Assembly: GCA_009693115.1 (NCBI GenBank)
Contig: SHXW01000012.1
Location: 1-64,000, forward strand
Reading direction: 5' to 3'
Length of the DNA: 64,000 nucleotides
From: Dehalococcoidia bacterium
GTDB taxonomy: Bacteria; Chloroflexota; Dehalococcoidia; Lucifugimonadales; Lucifugimonadaceae
Below are positions 35,591 to 44,601 of the stretch, one piece after another. Made by a program: the position numbers and the translations under genes. Positions within the stretch are counted from its first letter, which is position 1. The number at the start of each line of letters is the position of its first letter. The notes beneath the pieces are model-generated. The model had not been told where the DNA came from. It ran no database searches and was given only the letters and a program-made list of their open reading frames with translations.

Positions 35591-37288
35591 TTGTCGAAAA
35601 TCTATGAGATCGCAGATGGGTTCGTGGAGAAGTACGCGGCTGCAGATCCTGTAGGCGCCACGTTCATGGGAGTCGCCGGGCATGAAGGCGAACTTACCGA
35701 CTACTCCCCCGAGGGTACGTCCCGGCTGAATTCCCTGAGTGCGGGTACGTTGATAGAAATCGAAAGGACAAAGGCGGAGTCTGAGCGGGACCGGGTCTGC
35801 AAAGACACGGTGCTGGACGAGCAGCGCCTGTCCGTGGAGCTGTTCGAGGCTCAGGAGCACCTCCGAAACCTGAATACGATGCATTGCCCGGTGCAGAACC
35901 TCCGAATGGTCTTTGACCTCATGCCACGCGACACAGAGGAGGACTGGCGCAACATAGCCTCTCGCATGCAGGGTGTGCAGCGGGCGCTAGGCCAATACGC
36001 CAAGAGCCTGGATGAGGGCATGCGCCGTGGGATGGTGGCGGCGCGGCGGCAGACGGAAGGGACAGCGAAGCAGGCGGACGTATGGTCAGGGGCGAAGGAC
36101 GGCAGGTCATTTTTTGCCAGCGTCGTCGAAGGCTATGCGAAGTCCGGAAACAAGAACGCCGCCCTGAAAGCTGATCTGGAACGGGGTGCGAAGGCCGCTG
36201 CGGCTGCGTACGGTGACCTGGTGACGTACCTCCGGGAGACGTATTTGCCGAAGGCGGCGAAGAAGGACGGCGTGGGCCGTGACCGTTACGCCCTCTATTC
36301 GCGTTCATACAACGGCTCGACGATTGATCTGGACGAGACCTATGCGTGGGGTTGGGAGCAGTTGCGGTGGGTGCGGTCGGAGATGACGAAGACGGCGCGC
36401 AAGATCGTAAAAGACGATGGTGGGTATTCAGACTCTGTGGTGATCGAAGAGGCGATCAAATTGCTGGAAACCGACCCGAAGCGGTCTGTCGAGGGCGAGG
36501 ACTCTTTCAGGAAATGGATGCAGGATCTCCAGGATCACACCATCGCCGAGATGAACGGTACCCACTTCGACATTGCCGGACCCGTGAGGAAGATAGAAAC
36601 CCTGATCGCTCCCCCCGGCGGAGCCCTGGCCATGTATTACACCGGACCGTCTGAAGACTTCTCCAGACCGGGCCGCACCTGGTATCCCACTGGCGGAAAG
36701 ACCCGCTTTCCGATCTGGCGAGAGGTCTCCATTGCCTACCACGAAGGCGTGCCGGGACACCATTTCCAGATAGCCACGCAGAAGTTCATGAGCAAGGAGC
36801 TTTCCCGCTATCAGCGCCTCTTCGCCGGCACTTCTGGCTATGCCGAAGGGTGGGCACTTTATGCCGAACGGCTCATGGGCGAACTCGGCTACCTAGAAAA
36901 TCCCGACTATTACATGGGCATGCTAGACGCGCAGGGCCTGAGGTCCGTGCGCGTCATAATTGACATTGGCATGCATCTGGGCCTGAAAATTCTCGACTCG
37001 TCCGAGTTCCATCCCGGTGAGACTTGGACTCCCCAGCTTGGCTTCGAGATGATGAAGAGCTATGTCCACTTCCCTGAGGACTTCGTCCGTAGCGAGATCG
37101 ACCGCTACCTCGGTATACCGGGACAGGCCATCTCATACAAAGTGGGTGAACGGGAGTGGCTCGGGGCCAGAGAGACTTCCAGGCAAAAGGCTGGCCCGAA
37201 GTTTAACCTCAAGCATTGGCACAACCGCGCGCTCACCCTGGGTCCCATGGGCCTCGCTCAGATGAAGCGCGAAATGGCGAAAGTTTAG
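35591..37288 (+). CDS. DUF885 family protein (putative zinc metallopeptidase)
   Basis: 565 residues of the DUF885 family. The key motif is IAYHEGVPGHHFQIA, an HExxxH-like zinc-binding helix with another His next to it; the later Glu in GYAEGWALYAERLMGELG is a likely third ligand. The family resembles carboxypeptidase Taq-type gluzincins and is predicted to hydrolyse peptides. No signal peptide. The start is TTG at 35591 with AAGGAG about 9 bp upstream. It follows the serine hydrolase after 80 bp, so the two may be one peptide-degrading operon. Confidence 0.85.
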   Translation: MSKIYEIADGFVEKYAAADPVGATFMGVAGHEGELTDYSPEGTSRLNSLSAGTLIEIERTKAESERDRVCKDTVLDEQRLSVELFEAQEHLRNLNTMHCPVQNLRMVFDLMPRDTEEDWRNIASRMQGVQRALGQYAKSLDEGMRRGMVAARRQTEGTAKQADVWSGAKDGRSFFASVVEGYAKSGNKNAALKADLERGAKAAAAAYGDLVTYLRETYLPKAAKKDGVGRDRYALYSRSYNGSTIDLDETYAWGWEQLRWVRSEMTKTARKIVKDDGGYSDSVVIEEAIKLLETDPKRSVEGEDSFRKWMQDLQDHTIAEMNGTHFDIAGPVRKIETLIAPPGGALAMYYTGPSEDFSRPGRTWYPTGGKTRFPIWREVSIAYHEGVPGHHFQIATQKFMSKELSRYQRLFAGTSGYAEGWALYAERLMGELGYLENPDYYMGMLDAQGLRSVRVIIDIGMHLGLKILDSSEFHPGETWTPQLGFEMMKSYVHFPEDFVRSEIDRYLGIPGQAISYKVGEREWLGARETSRQKAGPKFNLKHWHNRALTLGPMGLAQMKREMAKV

Positions 37289-37486
37289 AACCCATCTCCC
37301 TCGGGTGTCCTAGGGGGCGCGGACATTTGCGGGTGTTCGAGGGATCCCCCTCCCAGCGGAAGTCGGTTGGGGCAGGGAGAAGTCTGCCATTCTGGGAGGA
37401 AGGCTCTGCCTGTCTCCGGTCATCTTGAGATCATTGAAAATTCCCGCGCCGTGCTCCGTCCGCATGCCGTGGAATCCTCGAACCCC

Positions 37487-38350
37487 TTATAGGGCCAGCT
37501 TCATCAACTCCTCGGCATAGATGACCTGCCCGCCGTATATCTCCCGGATATCGCCTAGCCCCTTTTCCAGCGGGCCGTGCTGGGAGATATTCGGCCCCAT
37601 GTGGACCAGCACCAGCTTCTTCACCCCTGCCTCAAGCGCCATACGCGCCGCTCCCCTTGTCCCCGTCTGGGCGATCCCTTCACCGTCCCTGTCCATTACA
37701 TCCTGATCGTTCCAGCACATGCACATCATCACGTCTGCATTGCGCGCCAGGTCAATGACGGATTGGCACGGTTGCGTGTCCCCTGTGAATACGAATGACT
37801 TACCACCGATAGTGTCCACGCGGTAGGCCAGAGAGTCCAGGTAGGGCTGGACATGCTCTGCGGGTGCGGCGGTCACCTCCCACTTGTCCGCGGTGTGGAC
37901 GCGACCGGGGCCAACGTCGCGGGCAGACACCTTTGGCGGGCGGCGCGGCAGCTTCCCGCCGCGGTTCACATAGACCTGCTGGGAGACGGGATGGTGGATA
38001 CGCGCCTTCCAGTCGTGTGAGAACACACCGTCGTCTCCGATGATGCCCTCCGTGATGCGTTCTGTCAGCGTTGGGCCGAAGACCTGAAGTTGGTTTTCCT
38101 TGCCGATCGATTGATCCCAGCGGCAGAGGAGGAAACATGGATAGTCAATGTCGTGATCGAAGTGGTGGTGGGTGAAGAAGAGATAGTCAATCTTGGTTGG
38201 CCACAAGCCGGCCTTCACGAGCTTGTGCGTGGCGGCTGGCCCGCAATCGAACATCGCGAGGTCGCCGTCAGTGTCCAGCACGAAGGACGAGCCGAACCGA
38301 GTGGGCGTTGGTGTGGGCGTGCCTGCGCCGAGGACATACAGGGTAGGCAT
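37487..38350 (-). CDS. RNase Z-like metallo-beta-lactamase hydrolase
   Basis: 287 residues. FTHHHFDHDIDYPCFLL has the HxHxDH core, LGAGTPTPTPTRFGSSFVLD is the glycine-rich start of the ElaC/arylsulfatase-type branch, FTGDTQPCQ supplies the Asp, and LVLVHMGPN the last His. The exosite of true tRNase Z is not evident, so phosphodiesterase or arylsulfatase-like activity is equally likely. It is convergent with the DUF885 gene and divergent from the cupin gene at 38475. Confidence 0.85.
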   Translation of the reverse strand: MPTLYVLGAGTPTPTPTRFGSSFVLDTDGDLAMFDCGPAATHKLVKAGLWPTKIDYLFFTHHHFDHDIDYPCFLLCRWDQSIGKENQLQVFGPTLTERITEGIIGDDGVFSHDWKARIHHPVSQQVYVNRGGKLPRRPPKVSARDVGPGRVHTADKWEVTAAPAEHVQPYLDSLAYRVDTIGGKSFVFTGDTQPCQSVIDLARNADVMMCMCWNDQDVMDRDGEGIAQTGTRGAARMALEAGVKKLVLVHMGPNISQHGPLEKGLGDIREIYGGQVIYAEELMKLAL

Positions 38351-38474
38351 GAAGCGTGCTCCCGGTTTTCAGGCCTCCCCGCCAGTTTCACGGCTGGGAG
38401 GGCCAATCGGTTTGGTGTGGTCTTATGATGTCTCTTTTCCTGCGGGGACTGCCGGACAGAGAGGCAAGGTTGCC

Positions 38475-38849
38475 ATGCACTGGTACGAGACCGATTCCCA
38501 AGACGTGCAGACCGTGGACGCCTACCACGGAGGTATAGGGAAGATCAAGACAAAAGAGTTCTTCAAGGGCAAGGGGACGCTCGGCTTCAGGTTCGTCGTG
38601 TGGGAACTTGCGCCTGGCGCGGCCGAAGGTGACCACACGCATGAAGCCGATGACAATTACGAGGAGACCTACTACTTTCTCAGCGGCACGGGAGCTATCC
38701 GTATAGAAGGACGAGAATTTCCCGTACGTGCCGGAGACGCCTTCCTTGTTCCCGTGGGGGTTGACCATGGCCTTCGCAATACGGGCGGAACGCCTCTGCG
38801 CCTCGCACTCCTCTTTGGGAAACCCCCTGCGGCTTCCCACCCGGGCTAG
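38475..38849 (+). CDS. Cupin-domain protein
   Basis: 124 residues forming a single cupin barrel. Motif 1 is GDHTHEADDNYEETYYFLSG with two His and a Glu as metal ligands; motif 2 is FPVRAGDAFLVPVGVDHGLRN with the fourth His. The preceding strands (LGFRFVVWELAPGAAEG) are typical. The function could be an isomerase, a dioxygenase or a sensor; sequence alone does not tell. The ATG at 38475 is preceded by a GAGG-containing stretch; the frame is open further upstream but that overlaps the divergent gene. Confidence 0.85.
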   Translation: MHWYETDSQDVQTVDAYHGGIGKIKTKEFFKGKGTLGFRFVVWELAPGAAEGDHTHEADDNYEETYYFLSGTGAIRIEGREFPVRAGDAFLVPVGVDHGLRNTGGTPLRLALLFGKPPAASHPG

Positions 38850-39236
38850 GCGCTCCCCCGGTTTGGGCAGGCGGCGACTGTGGATGGTTAATGTCAAAGG
38901 CAATCTGACAGGCTGGCCAGAGAGGTAACACGTTCGGCTAAATCGCGTTGGGGCGAGTTGCAGCAACCCGTACGTTGTTTCCCCGGCTCAGATAAGGGTA
39001 GCCTCCGCACTACCCCAGCTTTCAGTTGATTCGAACATGACTTCTTGAGGCCCCTTCCCTGCAGTTCAGTCTGATCCTCAGGTTGATCTGAAAAACACCT
39101 AACACAGTTTCGTTCCCCCTTTGTAGGGGGCCTGCGGTTTGGCTATGTTTTGCATCATTCGTATGGTCACACTGCGCGCTTCGGACGACGCCACACAGTC
39201 AGGCGTGCTCGCCCACTTCAGCGCCAAGAGGGTCAA
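38850..39236. other. Intergenic region with a short hairpin
   Basis: 387 bp without a supported gene. A short stem CCCCC-TTTGTA-GGGGG occurs near 39114-39130, and an imperfect inverted repeat around CAGTCTGATCCTCAGGTTGATCTG near 39068. These could be leader or terminator structures. I see no recognisable riboswitch. Confidence 0.4.
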
Positions 39237-39458
39237 ATGCTGTACTTCCGGGCCTGTCCACGATGCAAGATTGGGACCGTGGAATTGAGCTCAGACACAC
39301 ATGGCTGGTATCTGTCCTGCCTGAACTGCGGGTTCCAAAAGGCGGGCGACATGCTACGGGCGTTCGCTGCGCGAAGGGCAGCGGCGAATACAGCCAGGGC
39401 TGCCGCGGTGGGTCGTGCTGAGGACGTCCGCCCGCACCGTGCCGCAGTCAACTCCTAG
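39237..39458 (+). CDS. Small zinc-ribbon protein
   Basis: 73 residues from the ATG at 39237, which has AGAGGG about 6 bp upstream. CPRC and CLNC, 21 residues apart, form a four-Cys zinc ribbon. The rest is an Ala/Arg-rich helical tail. No further domain; a small regulator or protein-interaction module is plausible. A longer reading from 39150 is not supported. Confidence 0.6.
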   Translation: MLYFRACPRCKIGTVELSSDTHGWYLSCLNCGFQKAGDMLRAFAARRAAANTARAAAVGRAEDVRPHRAAVNS

Positions 39459-39529
39459 CGTATTGGCGCAAGATGCCCGGTTCATCACCCGTTCTTCGCC
39501 AATGCCGGGATACTGCCAAAGGGCGCGCT

Positions 39530-40747
39530 TTACAGCTCGCTCACTCGCACCTTCATATTCTTGTCCGTTAGCAGGCCAGGCTTGAGCTCCATCCCGATGC
39601 CAATGCCCTCCGGCGCATAGGCGTACCCGCCCTCAATCTTGGGCAGCACCGTCGCGATGTCCTTGTACCAGGTGTGGTTGTACGCCCTCACGGTCTCCTG
39701 AATGAGAGCGTTTGGCGCATTCAGGCTCAGGTGGACGGAACACATGAGAGTCACCGGGCCCACACAGTCATGAGGTGCGACGGGCAGGTGGTACGCCTCA
39801 GCCATAGTCGTGATGCGCTTCGCCTCGGACACGCCGCCAACCCAGGAAATATCGAACATGCAGATCGTCAGGGCGCGTTTTTCGAAGGCCTCACGGAACG
39901 CCCAGCGCGTGGACATGGTTTCCGAAGCTGTTGTCGGTATGTGTGTTGAGTTCTTGAACTGCGCCAGGGCATCGATGTTGTCCATCGGCACCGGGTCCTC
40001 GAACCAGAACGGGTCGAGCGGTTCGACAGACTTGGCGATCCTTATCGCCGTCGGGAGGTTCCAGAGGCAGTGCATCTCCACCATCATGTCCATCTTGTTG
40101 CCGACCTTCGCCCGGACCTTCCGGAACGGCTCCGTCCCGGCTTCCACGTCCTCCTTTGACATGAACTGCCCGTTGCCCTTCGCGTGGAACTGGTCGAAGG
40201 GCCAGATTTTCATTGCAGTGAAGCCGTCCTGCAGCAGGTCCTCGGCGAGTGCGCCGGCATCCGTCATGAATGCCTGCTGGTCCTCGTATGGTTGGTCTGG
40301 GCGATAGTCCACGTCCCCGGCCTTGTAGTGCCCGCTGCGGTTCACGCCGTATGAATACCCGGCGCAGGTGTTGTAAACCTTGATCTTGTCCCTGAACAGC
40401 CCGCCGAGGAGTTGGTAAAGAGGTTGCTTCACCCGTTTCCCGTAAAGGTCCCACAGAGCGATATCCACGGCGGACTGCCCGCGGACTTCTGTGCCCCGGG
40501 CCCGCGAAGTAGTCGTCCCGGCGCGCCCGATCATCTGCCACAGGTAGTCCAGTTTCATCGGATCAGCGCCCAACAGGAACTCGGCCGCGCTCTCATGGAC
40601 CCAGGCTTGGACGGCCTCCGGCCCGAATGACGTCTCTCCAAGGCCCACGAGTCCGTCGCTTGTGTGGAGCCGCACCCAGAGGACCTTCGAATAATCGGGG
40701 TGGATGAACGTTTCGATACGGGTGATCACTGGGGTTTTTCTGGGCAC
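39530..40747 (-). CDS. Enolase-superfamily (mandelate racemase/muconate lactonizing) protein
   Basis: 405 residues. The N-terminal capping domain is followed by the barrel. Metal and acid/base residues are visible as Lys in FTAMKIWPF, Glu in MMVEMHCLWN, Glu-Asp in FWFEDPVP, Glu in TTASETMSTR and His-Asp in VAPHDCVGP. The pattern fits sugar-acid dehydratases such as D-galactonate or mannonate dehydratase rather than a racemase. The start is GTG at 40747 with AGGAG 7 bp upstream. SAR202 genomes are reported to be rich in this superfamily, so it supports the lineage guess. Confidence 0.88.
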   Translation of the reverse strand: MPRKTPVITRIETFIHPDYSKVLWVRLHTSDGLVGLGETSFGPEAVQAWVHESAAEFLLGADPMKLDYLWQMIGRAGTTTSRARGTEVRGQSAVDIALWDLYGKRVKQPLYQLLGGLFRDKIKVYNTCAGYSYGVNRSGHYKAGDVDYRPDQPYEDQQAFMTDAGALAEDLLQDGFTAMKIWPFDQFHAKGNGQFMSKEDVEAGTEPFRKVRAKVGNKMDMMVEMHCLWNLPTAIRIAKSVEPLDPFWFEDPVPMDNIDALAQFKNSTHIPTTASETMSTRWAFREAFEKRALTICMFDISWVGGVSEAKRITTMAEAYHLPVAPHDCVGPVTLMCSVHLSLNAPNALIQETVRAYNHTWYKDIATVLPKIEGGYAYAPEGIGIGMELKPGLLTDKNMKVRVSEL

Positions 40748-40960
40748 GTTTGTTCTCCTGCTGGCCCTATCCACCGGCCAGAAATCGTTTTACGCTGCGA
40801 TGGCCCGAAAAGGTGGGCCTGCTAATGGATGGCGTGGACGGATCCCGCCTTGGCAGCGGGAATTGTAGCCGTGCCGCGCCGCCCGCGAAATATCATCCAG
40901 AACCAAATTCACGATCCGTAACCGGCGTCATGACAACTAACATCGCCAAAGTGAGCACCC

Positions 40961-41806
40961 TTGTCTCTGCTCCAGGTCATCGTCCTCTCCGTCGTCCAGG
41001 GCATTACAGAGTTCCTGCCGGTTTCGAGCAGCGGGCATCTCGCGCTCATCCCCTGGATCGCCGGATGGCCCGATCAGGGCACGGCCTTTGACGTTGCTCT
41101 TCACCTCGGCACAATGTCCGCCGTCCTCATTTACTTCCGGAGCGAGTGGGCCGGTTTCCTGGTCGGACTGCTGAAGGGGAGGGGAGTGGCCTTTGGCGGC
41201 GGAGGTGACGGCGAAATATCCGCGCGTCGGCTTCTGTTGCTCGTAGTCATAGGGACGGCCCCAGCCGCGGTCATCGGCCTGCTGACCAAGGGCTTCATCG
41301 AAAGCACAGCGCGCGAGCCTCAATGGATCGGCGTGTTCTTGATCGGCACTGCCGCTGCCCTGGCAATTGGAGAACTCGCCGGCAAGCGCAAGCGAGGCCT
41401 TTCGGAGACCAGCAAACTTGATGCAGTGATAATCGGTTTGGGCCAGGCCGCCGCCATCCTCCCCGGTCTTTCCCGGTCAGGCACGACCATCGCCACAGGC
41501 ATGGCCATTGGCATGACGCGGGAGGCGGCAGCCCGCTTCTCCTTCCTCCTTGTCGTGCCGGTGATCCTCGGTGCAGCCGTCCTGGTCCTTGGAGATGCGG
41601 TTCTAGGCAATGGCGCGCCCCCGCAAGGCTTTGCTAACCCGCCTTGGGGTGTAATGGTCCTGGGTGGAGCGATCGCCTTTGCTACTGCCCTCGTTGCCTT
41701 ATGGGGCCTGATGAAGATGCTGAGGCGCTACCCTCTGTGGATATTCGCCGCGTATGCCTTCCTTCTCGGATCCGGAATCATCATCGCCCGGACTCTTGGG
41801 GCGTAG
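40961..41806 (+). CDS. uppP: Undecaprenyl-diphosphatase
   Basis: 281 residues of the BacA/UppP family with about eight membrane helices. The diagnostic motifs are VQGITEFLPVSSSGHL near the N-terminus (catalytic Glu, Ser and His) and ILPGLSRSGTTI near residue 168 (catalytic Arg/Ser). It recycles undecaprenyl pyrophosphate to the monophosphate lipid carrier for cell-wall or glycan synthesis, acting at the outer face of the membrane. The start is a TTG at 40961 with only a weak upstream site. It is convergent with the MEMO-family gene. Confidence 0.93.
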   Translation: MSLLQVIVLSVVQGITEFLPVSSSGHLALIPWIAGWPDQGTAFDVALHLGTMSAVLIYFRSEWAGFLVGLLKGRGVAFGGGGDGEISARRLLLLVVIGTAPAAVIGLLTKGFIESTAREPQWIGVFLIGTAAALAIGELAGKRKRGLSETSKLDAVIIGLGQAAAILPGLSRSGTTIATGMAIGMTREAAARFSFLLVVPVILGAAVLVLGDAVLGNGAPPQGFANPPWGVMVLGGAIAFATALVALWGLMKMLRRYPLWIFAAYAFLLGSGIIIARTLGA

Positions 41807-41863
41807 GCGGACGGATTCTCAGGGCCGGGACTGTACGGCATGAGGCGAGTGATTCCACGCCAC

Positions 41864-43144
41864 CTACTGGTAGAGCAGCGCGCCCGCGATGGAAACGAAC
41901 GAGCCGCCATCTGCGTCTGCCGGACATTGTCTATATGCCATCCACCGTCCTGTGCCTTCACCTGCCGCCCATAAGGCCATGTATGCCGGTGCAAGGCCGC
42001 AGATGCGGTTCACATCTCCGGCTTCCCCGACCTGTCGGAGAAAGCCCGGGCCGTCGCCACGGACGAAAGAATCAAGTAACCGCTCGTCAGCGGATTGCAC
42101 GCGAGCGCGGTCTGTCTGGGATGGCGGTTCCGTATCTCCAAAGGCGGGGCCGACGTGCGCGAGGTCGGCCGCTGCGATGAAGACCGTGCGCCTTGCCCGC
42201 GCCGCTTTCCTGACGACTTCAATAGCGTCGGCTATATGCGGGAGGTTGGCGGGAGAGCCGTGGCGCCCGGCGGGACTGACATACCTGTGCAGCGAGCCGC
42301 ACAGCAAAGGGAGCACGGCCACCGTCCTGCCTGCGGCGTAGTGGAGCCATACGGCGGCCAACTCAACCGAGTGTTCACCGATGTGGTTGAACTCGTCTGC
42401 GAAAGGGTGGTCGGGCAAGGTCGGATCGGCAGCCAGTACCTCGGCGAGTTCATCTACTAGCCTGGTGTCGGTGGGGAGCAGGCCCCAGGGCGTCGCATAG
42501 CTCTGCCGGGTCAGCGTCAGGCGAGGGCCGTCTCCGTTGTGGTCTGTGCCAAAGATGACGGCGAGTTCAACGTTCTGGAGTTCAGGCGCCGCCTCCCCCC
42601 AAACAACCGCGTAGGTCTTGCCACCACGGGAGTAGTCAATGTGCGGCGAGAGGATGGCGGCTAGCCGGCCGGCGGGCCTTGGCCCCTTCACCATGCTGCC
42701 GTCTGAGTAACCTGCCAGCTGCTTTATTAGTGCATCAGGTTGGGAAGCGTACACGCCGCCGGCCAGTGCAGGCGGCCTGTGTGTTGCCGATAAGTACGCC
42801 TCCAGCCTTCGGGCGCGTTCCTGTTGATATGCGCCGTTTTCGATCAGGAACAGTTGATCAAGGCGTTGGAAGAGTTGCTCAAGTATCTTCGCTGGCACCG
42901 GCGGTGCGCCACGGAACATGCCCACACCTGCGATTTCGGCCAGCGTACGACTGCCGTCAGCGAGAGCCAGGTAAGGCGCAAGCTGTTCAGGCACCAGCAG
43001 GGCGCCATCCGCCAAGTGCCGCGGGTCGGAGACGGCTAGGCAGTCCTTACCATTCCGCGTAATACGCTGCGCATCGACAGGCCGCAGGCGCGGGCGTTCG
43101 GGGAGGCTCACGGCAGCAGACCCCTGATTGGGGATGACGTTCAA
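41864..43144 (-). CDS. MEMO family protein (AmmeMemoRadiSam system protein B type)
   Basis: 426 residues. An N-terminal extension of about 130 residues precedes the MEMO1/YgiD-fold domain, where LSPHIDYSRGGKTYA, FGTDHNG, HIGEHSVELAAVWL and DLAHVGPAFGD carry His/Asp positions of the extradiol-dioxygenase-like site. In bacteria MEMO proteins often accompany AMMECR1 and radical-SAM proteins; neither partner is adjacent here. The start (TTG at 43144) is uncertain; GTG at 43108 is an alternative. It is minus strand, downstream of the unknown operon 43182-44350. Confidence 0.8.
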   Translation of the reverse strand: MNVIPNQGSAAVSLPERPRLRPVDAQRITRNGKDCLAVSDPRHLADGALLVPEQLAPYLALADGSRTLAEIAGVGMFRGAPPVPAKILEQLFQRLDQLFLIENGAYQQERARRLEAYLSATHRPPALAGGVYASQPDALIKQLAGYSDGSMVKGPRPAGRLAAILSPHIDYSRGGKTYAVVWGEAAPELQNVELAVIFGTDHNGDGPRLTLTRQSYATPWGLLPTDTRLVDELAEVLAADPTLPDHPFADEFNHIGEHSVELAAVWLHYAAGRTVAVLPLLCGSLHRYVSPAGRHGSPANLPHIADAIEVVRKAARARRTVFIAAADLAHVGPAFGDTEPPSQTDRARVQSADERLLDSFVRGDGPGFLRQVGEAGDVNRICGLAPAYMALWAAGEGTGRWMAYRQCPADADGGSFVSIAGALLYQ

Positions 43145-43181
43145 GTCGTCTTTTCATCCTACAGTCCCGGAGCGCTGGGAC

Positions 43182-43589
43182 TCACGCCCCGCGGAAAAGC
43201 GGTGGCCACGGAGTGCGACGGCGGAAGAGCGAACGTTTGGCGAGGTCTTGCAGCGACAGCAACGGCCCCCCATCATCTTCGCCAGGCTTTACAGGGGGAG
43301 GGACGCCACGCTGGAGCACGCGGTGCACCGTGCGGGTGCTCACATTGAACCGGCGGGCTATCTCCAACACCGTGACACCCTCGTCCCTCATGCGCAGCAC
43401 CTCAACATCGCGGTCGCGGCGGTTCTCGCGCTGCAACCAGCCGGGATCGTCGTATTTGCACATCGCCAACGGGCAGGATAGACATGAGCGAGAGACGTCA
43501 CACCCATCGTCGCGGTAATTCATGTTCTCCGGCAGGGTGTCAGAGCGGACAGGAGGCAGGGGAGCGAACGGGACGGTAAGTGTAGTCAT
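43182..43589 (-). CDS. Cys-rich helix-turn-helix protein
   Basis: 135 residues. The N-terminal half has four Cys in DGCDVSRSCLSCPLAMC, which could bind zinc or an Fe-S cluster. A helix-turn-helix follows (VTVLEIARRFNVSTRTVHRVLQRG), resembling sigma-region-4/transposase-type domains. Its ATG overlaps the stop of the upstream gene by 4 bp, so the pair is translationally coupled. The HTH suggests a DNA-binding regulator; the target is unknown. Confidence 0.65.
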   Translation of the reverse strand: MTTLTVPFAPLPPVRSDTLPENMNYRDDGCDVSRSCLSCPLAMCKYDDPGWLQRENRRDRDVEVLRMRDEGVTVLEIARRFNVSTRTVHRVLQRGVPPPVKPGEDDGGPLLSLQDLAKRSLFRRRTPWPPLFRGA

Positions 43590-44350
43590 GCTGCGAACCT
43601 TTGCGACTCGTCGGATGTGGCGAGGAGTGTGTTGTGGTCAAACCAATGGCTTTCGCCTTGCGTGCCTGAATGGGTATCAATCGCGCTAGACAATGCAGCG
43701 CGCTCTGGACTGACGATGGCAACCAGCGAAAAACAACGCCGCACACCGTCCTGCGCCTCGGCCGCGACTGCTCCGGCGCGCACGTGCTCGAACAGTGACC
43801 CTGCGATGCCACTCTGGCCGTAAAACACCTTCGTAAGACCGGCCGCGGCGGTGCGATGGACCACGCGTTCCGCATACCAGTTCATATCCACCCTGTGCGC
43901 CTCTACGACCTCTAGGAGCGAGTCCGGGGCAGGGGAGCGTTCCGTTACCGGGCGGTCTGCGCTGACAAATACATGCCTCGCGCGTTCCAGGCGGACGGTG
44001 CGGACACCATCCGGGTTCCACTGGTTTTCCATCCCCGCGACATTCAGAGACTGGACAAGCGCGAGCATGGCTGGATACGTCTCGCCAAAGAAGGAAGGGG
44101 CAACCGTGGCGGCCACGCCGCCCGTCGTTCGGTGCGACGCCAGCATCCACATCCGCATGGGTGTTGCGAAAAGATTCACAGCGCCCGCACCGGATGTCTC
44201 CACTGCAAACGTGATGCCCGTGGCTGTCACCGTCGAATGCACCATGGCGCGGCCCAATTCCTGCGCCTCGTCAAACAACTTCGGCTGGGGCGCGGGTTGA
44301 GGTTGAGTCCCCAGGAGGGTTGAGGGTTTCCTTTCGAGAGTTGCCAGCAT
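43586..44350 (-). CDS. Hypothetical protein behind a LexA-like box
   Basis: 254 residues with no family I recognise. No signal peptide or membrane segment. The sequence is rich in Ala, Val and Thr, with a predicted alpha/beta core (AGAVNLFATPMRMWMLASH; RHVFVSADRPV; CFSLVAIVSPERAAL). GAGGTGA lies 6 bp before the ATG at 44350. It is the first gene of a two-gene operon with the HTH protein, and a GAAC-N4-GTTC palindrome sits 62 bp upstream. A DNA-damage-linked role is possible but unproven. Confidence 0.55.
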   Translation of the reverse strand: MLATLERKPSTLLGTQPQPAPQPKLFDEAQELGRAMVHSTVTATGITFAVETSGAGAVNLFATPMRMWMLASHRTTGGVAATVAPSFFGETYPAMLALVQSLNVAGMENQWNPDGVRTVRLERARHVFVSADRPVTERSPAPDSLLEVVEAHRVDMNWYAERVVHRTAAAGLTKVFYGQSGIAGSLFEHVRAGAVAAEAQDGVRRCFSLVAIVSPERAALSSAIDTHSGTQGESHWFDHNTLLATSDESQRFAA

Positions 44351-44411
44351 GGCTAATCACCTCGCGCCCAAAGGCAAGCACATCTGTGCGGCAGAACGTG
44401 CGTGCTAGTAT

Positions 44412-44423
44412 GAACAAGTGTTC
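44412..44423. promoter_or_regulatory. LexA-like (SOS box) palindrome GAACAAGTGTTC
   Basis: The perfect GAAC-N4-GTTC palindrome matches the known Gram-positive LexA/DinR box core. It lies upstream of the minus-strand unknown operon. I found only this one obvious copy, and LexA itself is not in the window, so it may be a chance match. Confidence 0.4.
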
Positions 44424-44601
44424 TGATGGCGTCAAGTGTGATGTCGTACCGACTTCCCGGACATCACAGGCCCACTGGCCGGTCAGCGGGGGTAAAGTTT
44501 GAGGGCCGAGCGCCCGTGCGCTGGCTTCTAATCCGTCACGGTGGCGCCCACAGCCAGGCTAGATTCACTTGGCGGAGTGATGAGATCTCAGGGTTATAGT
44601 C

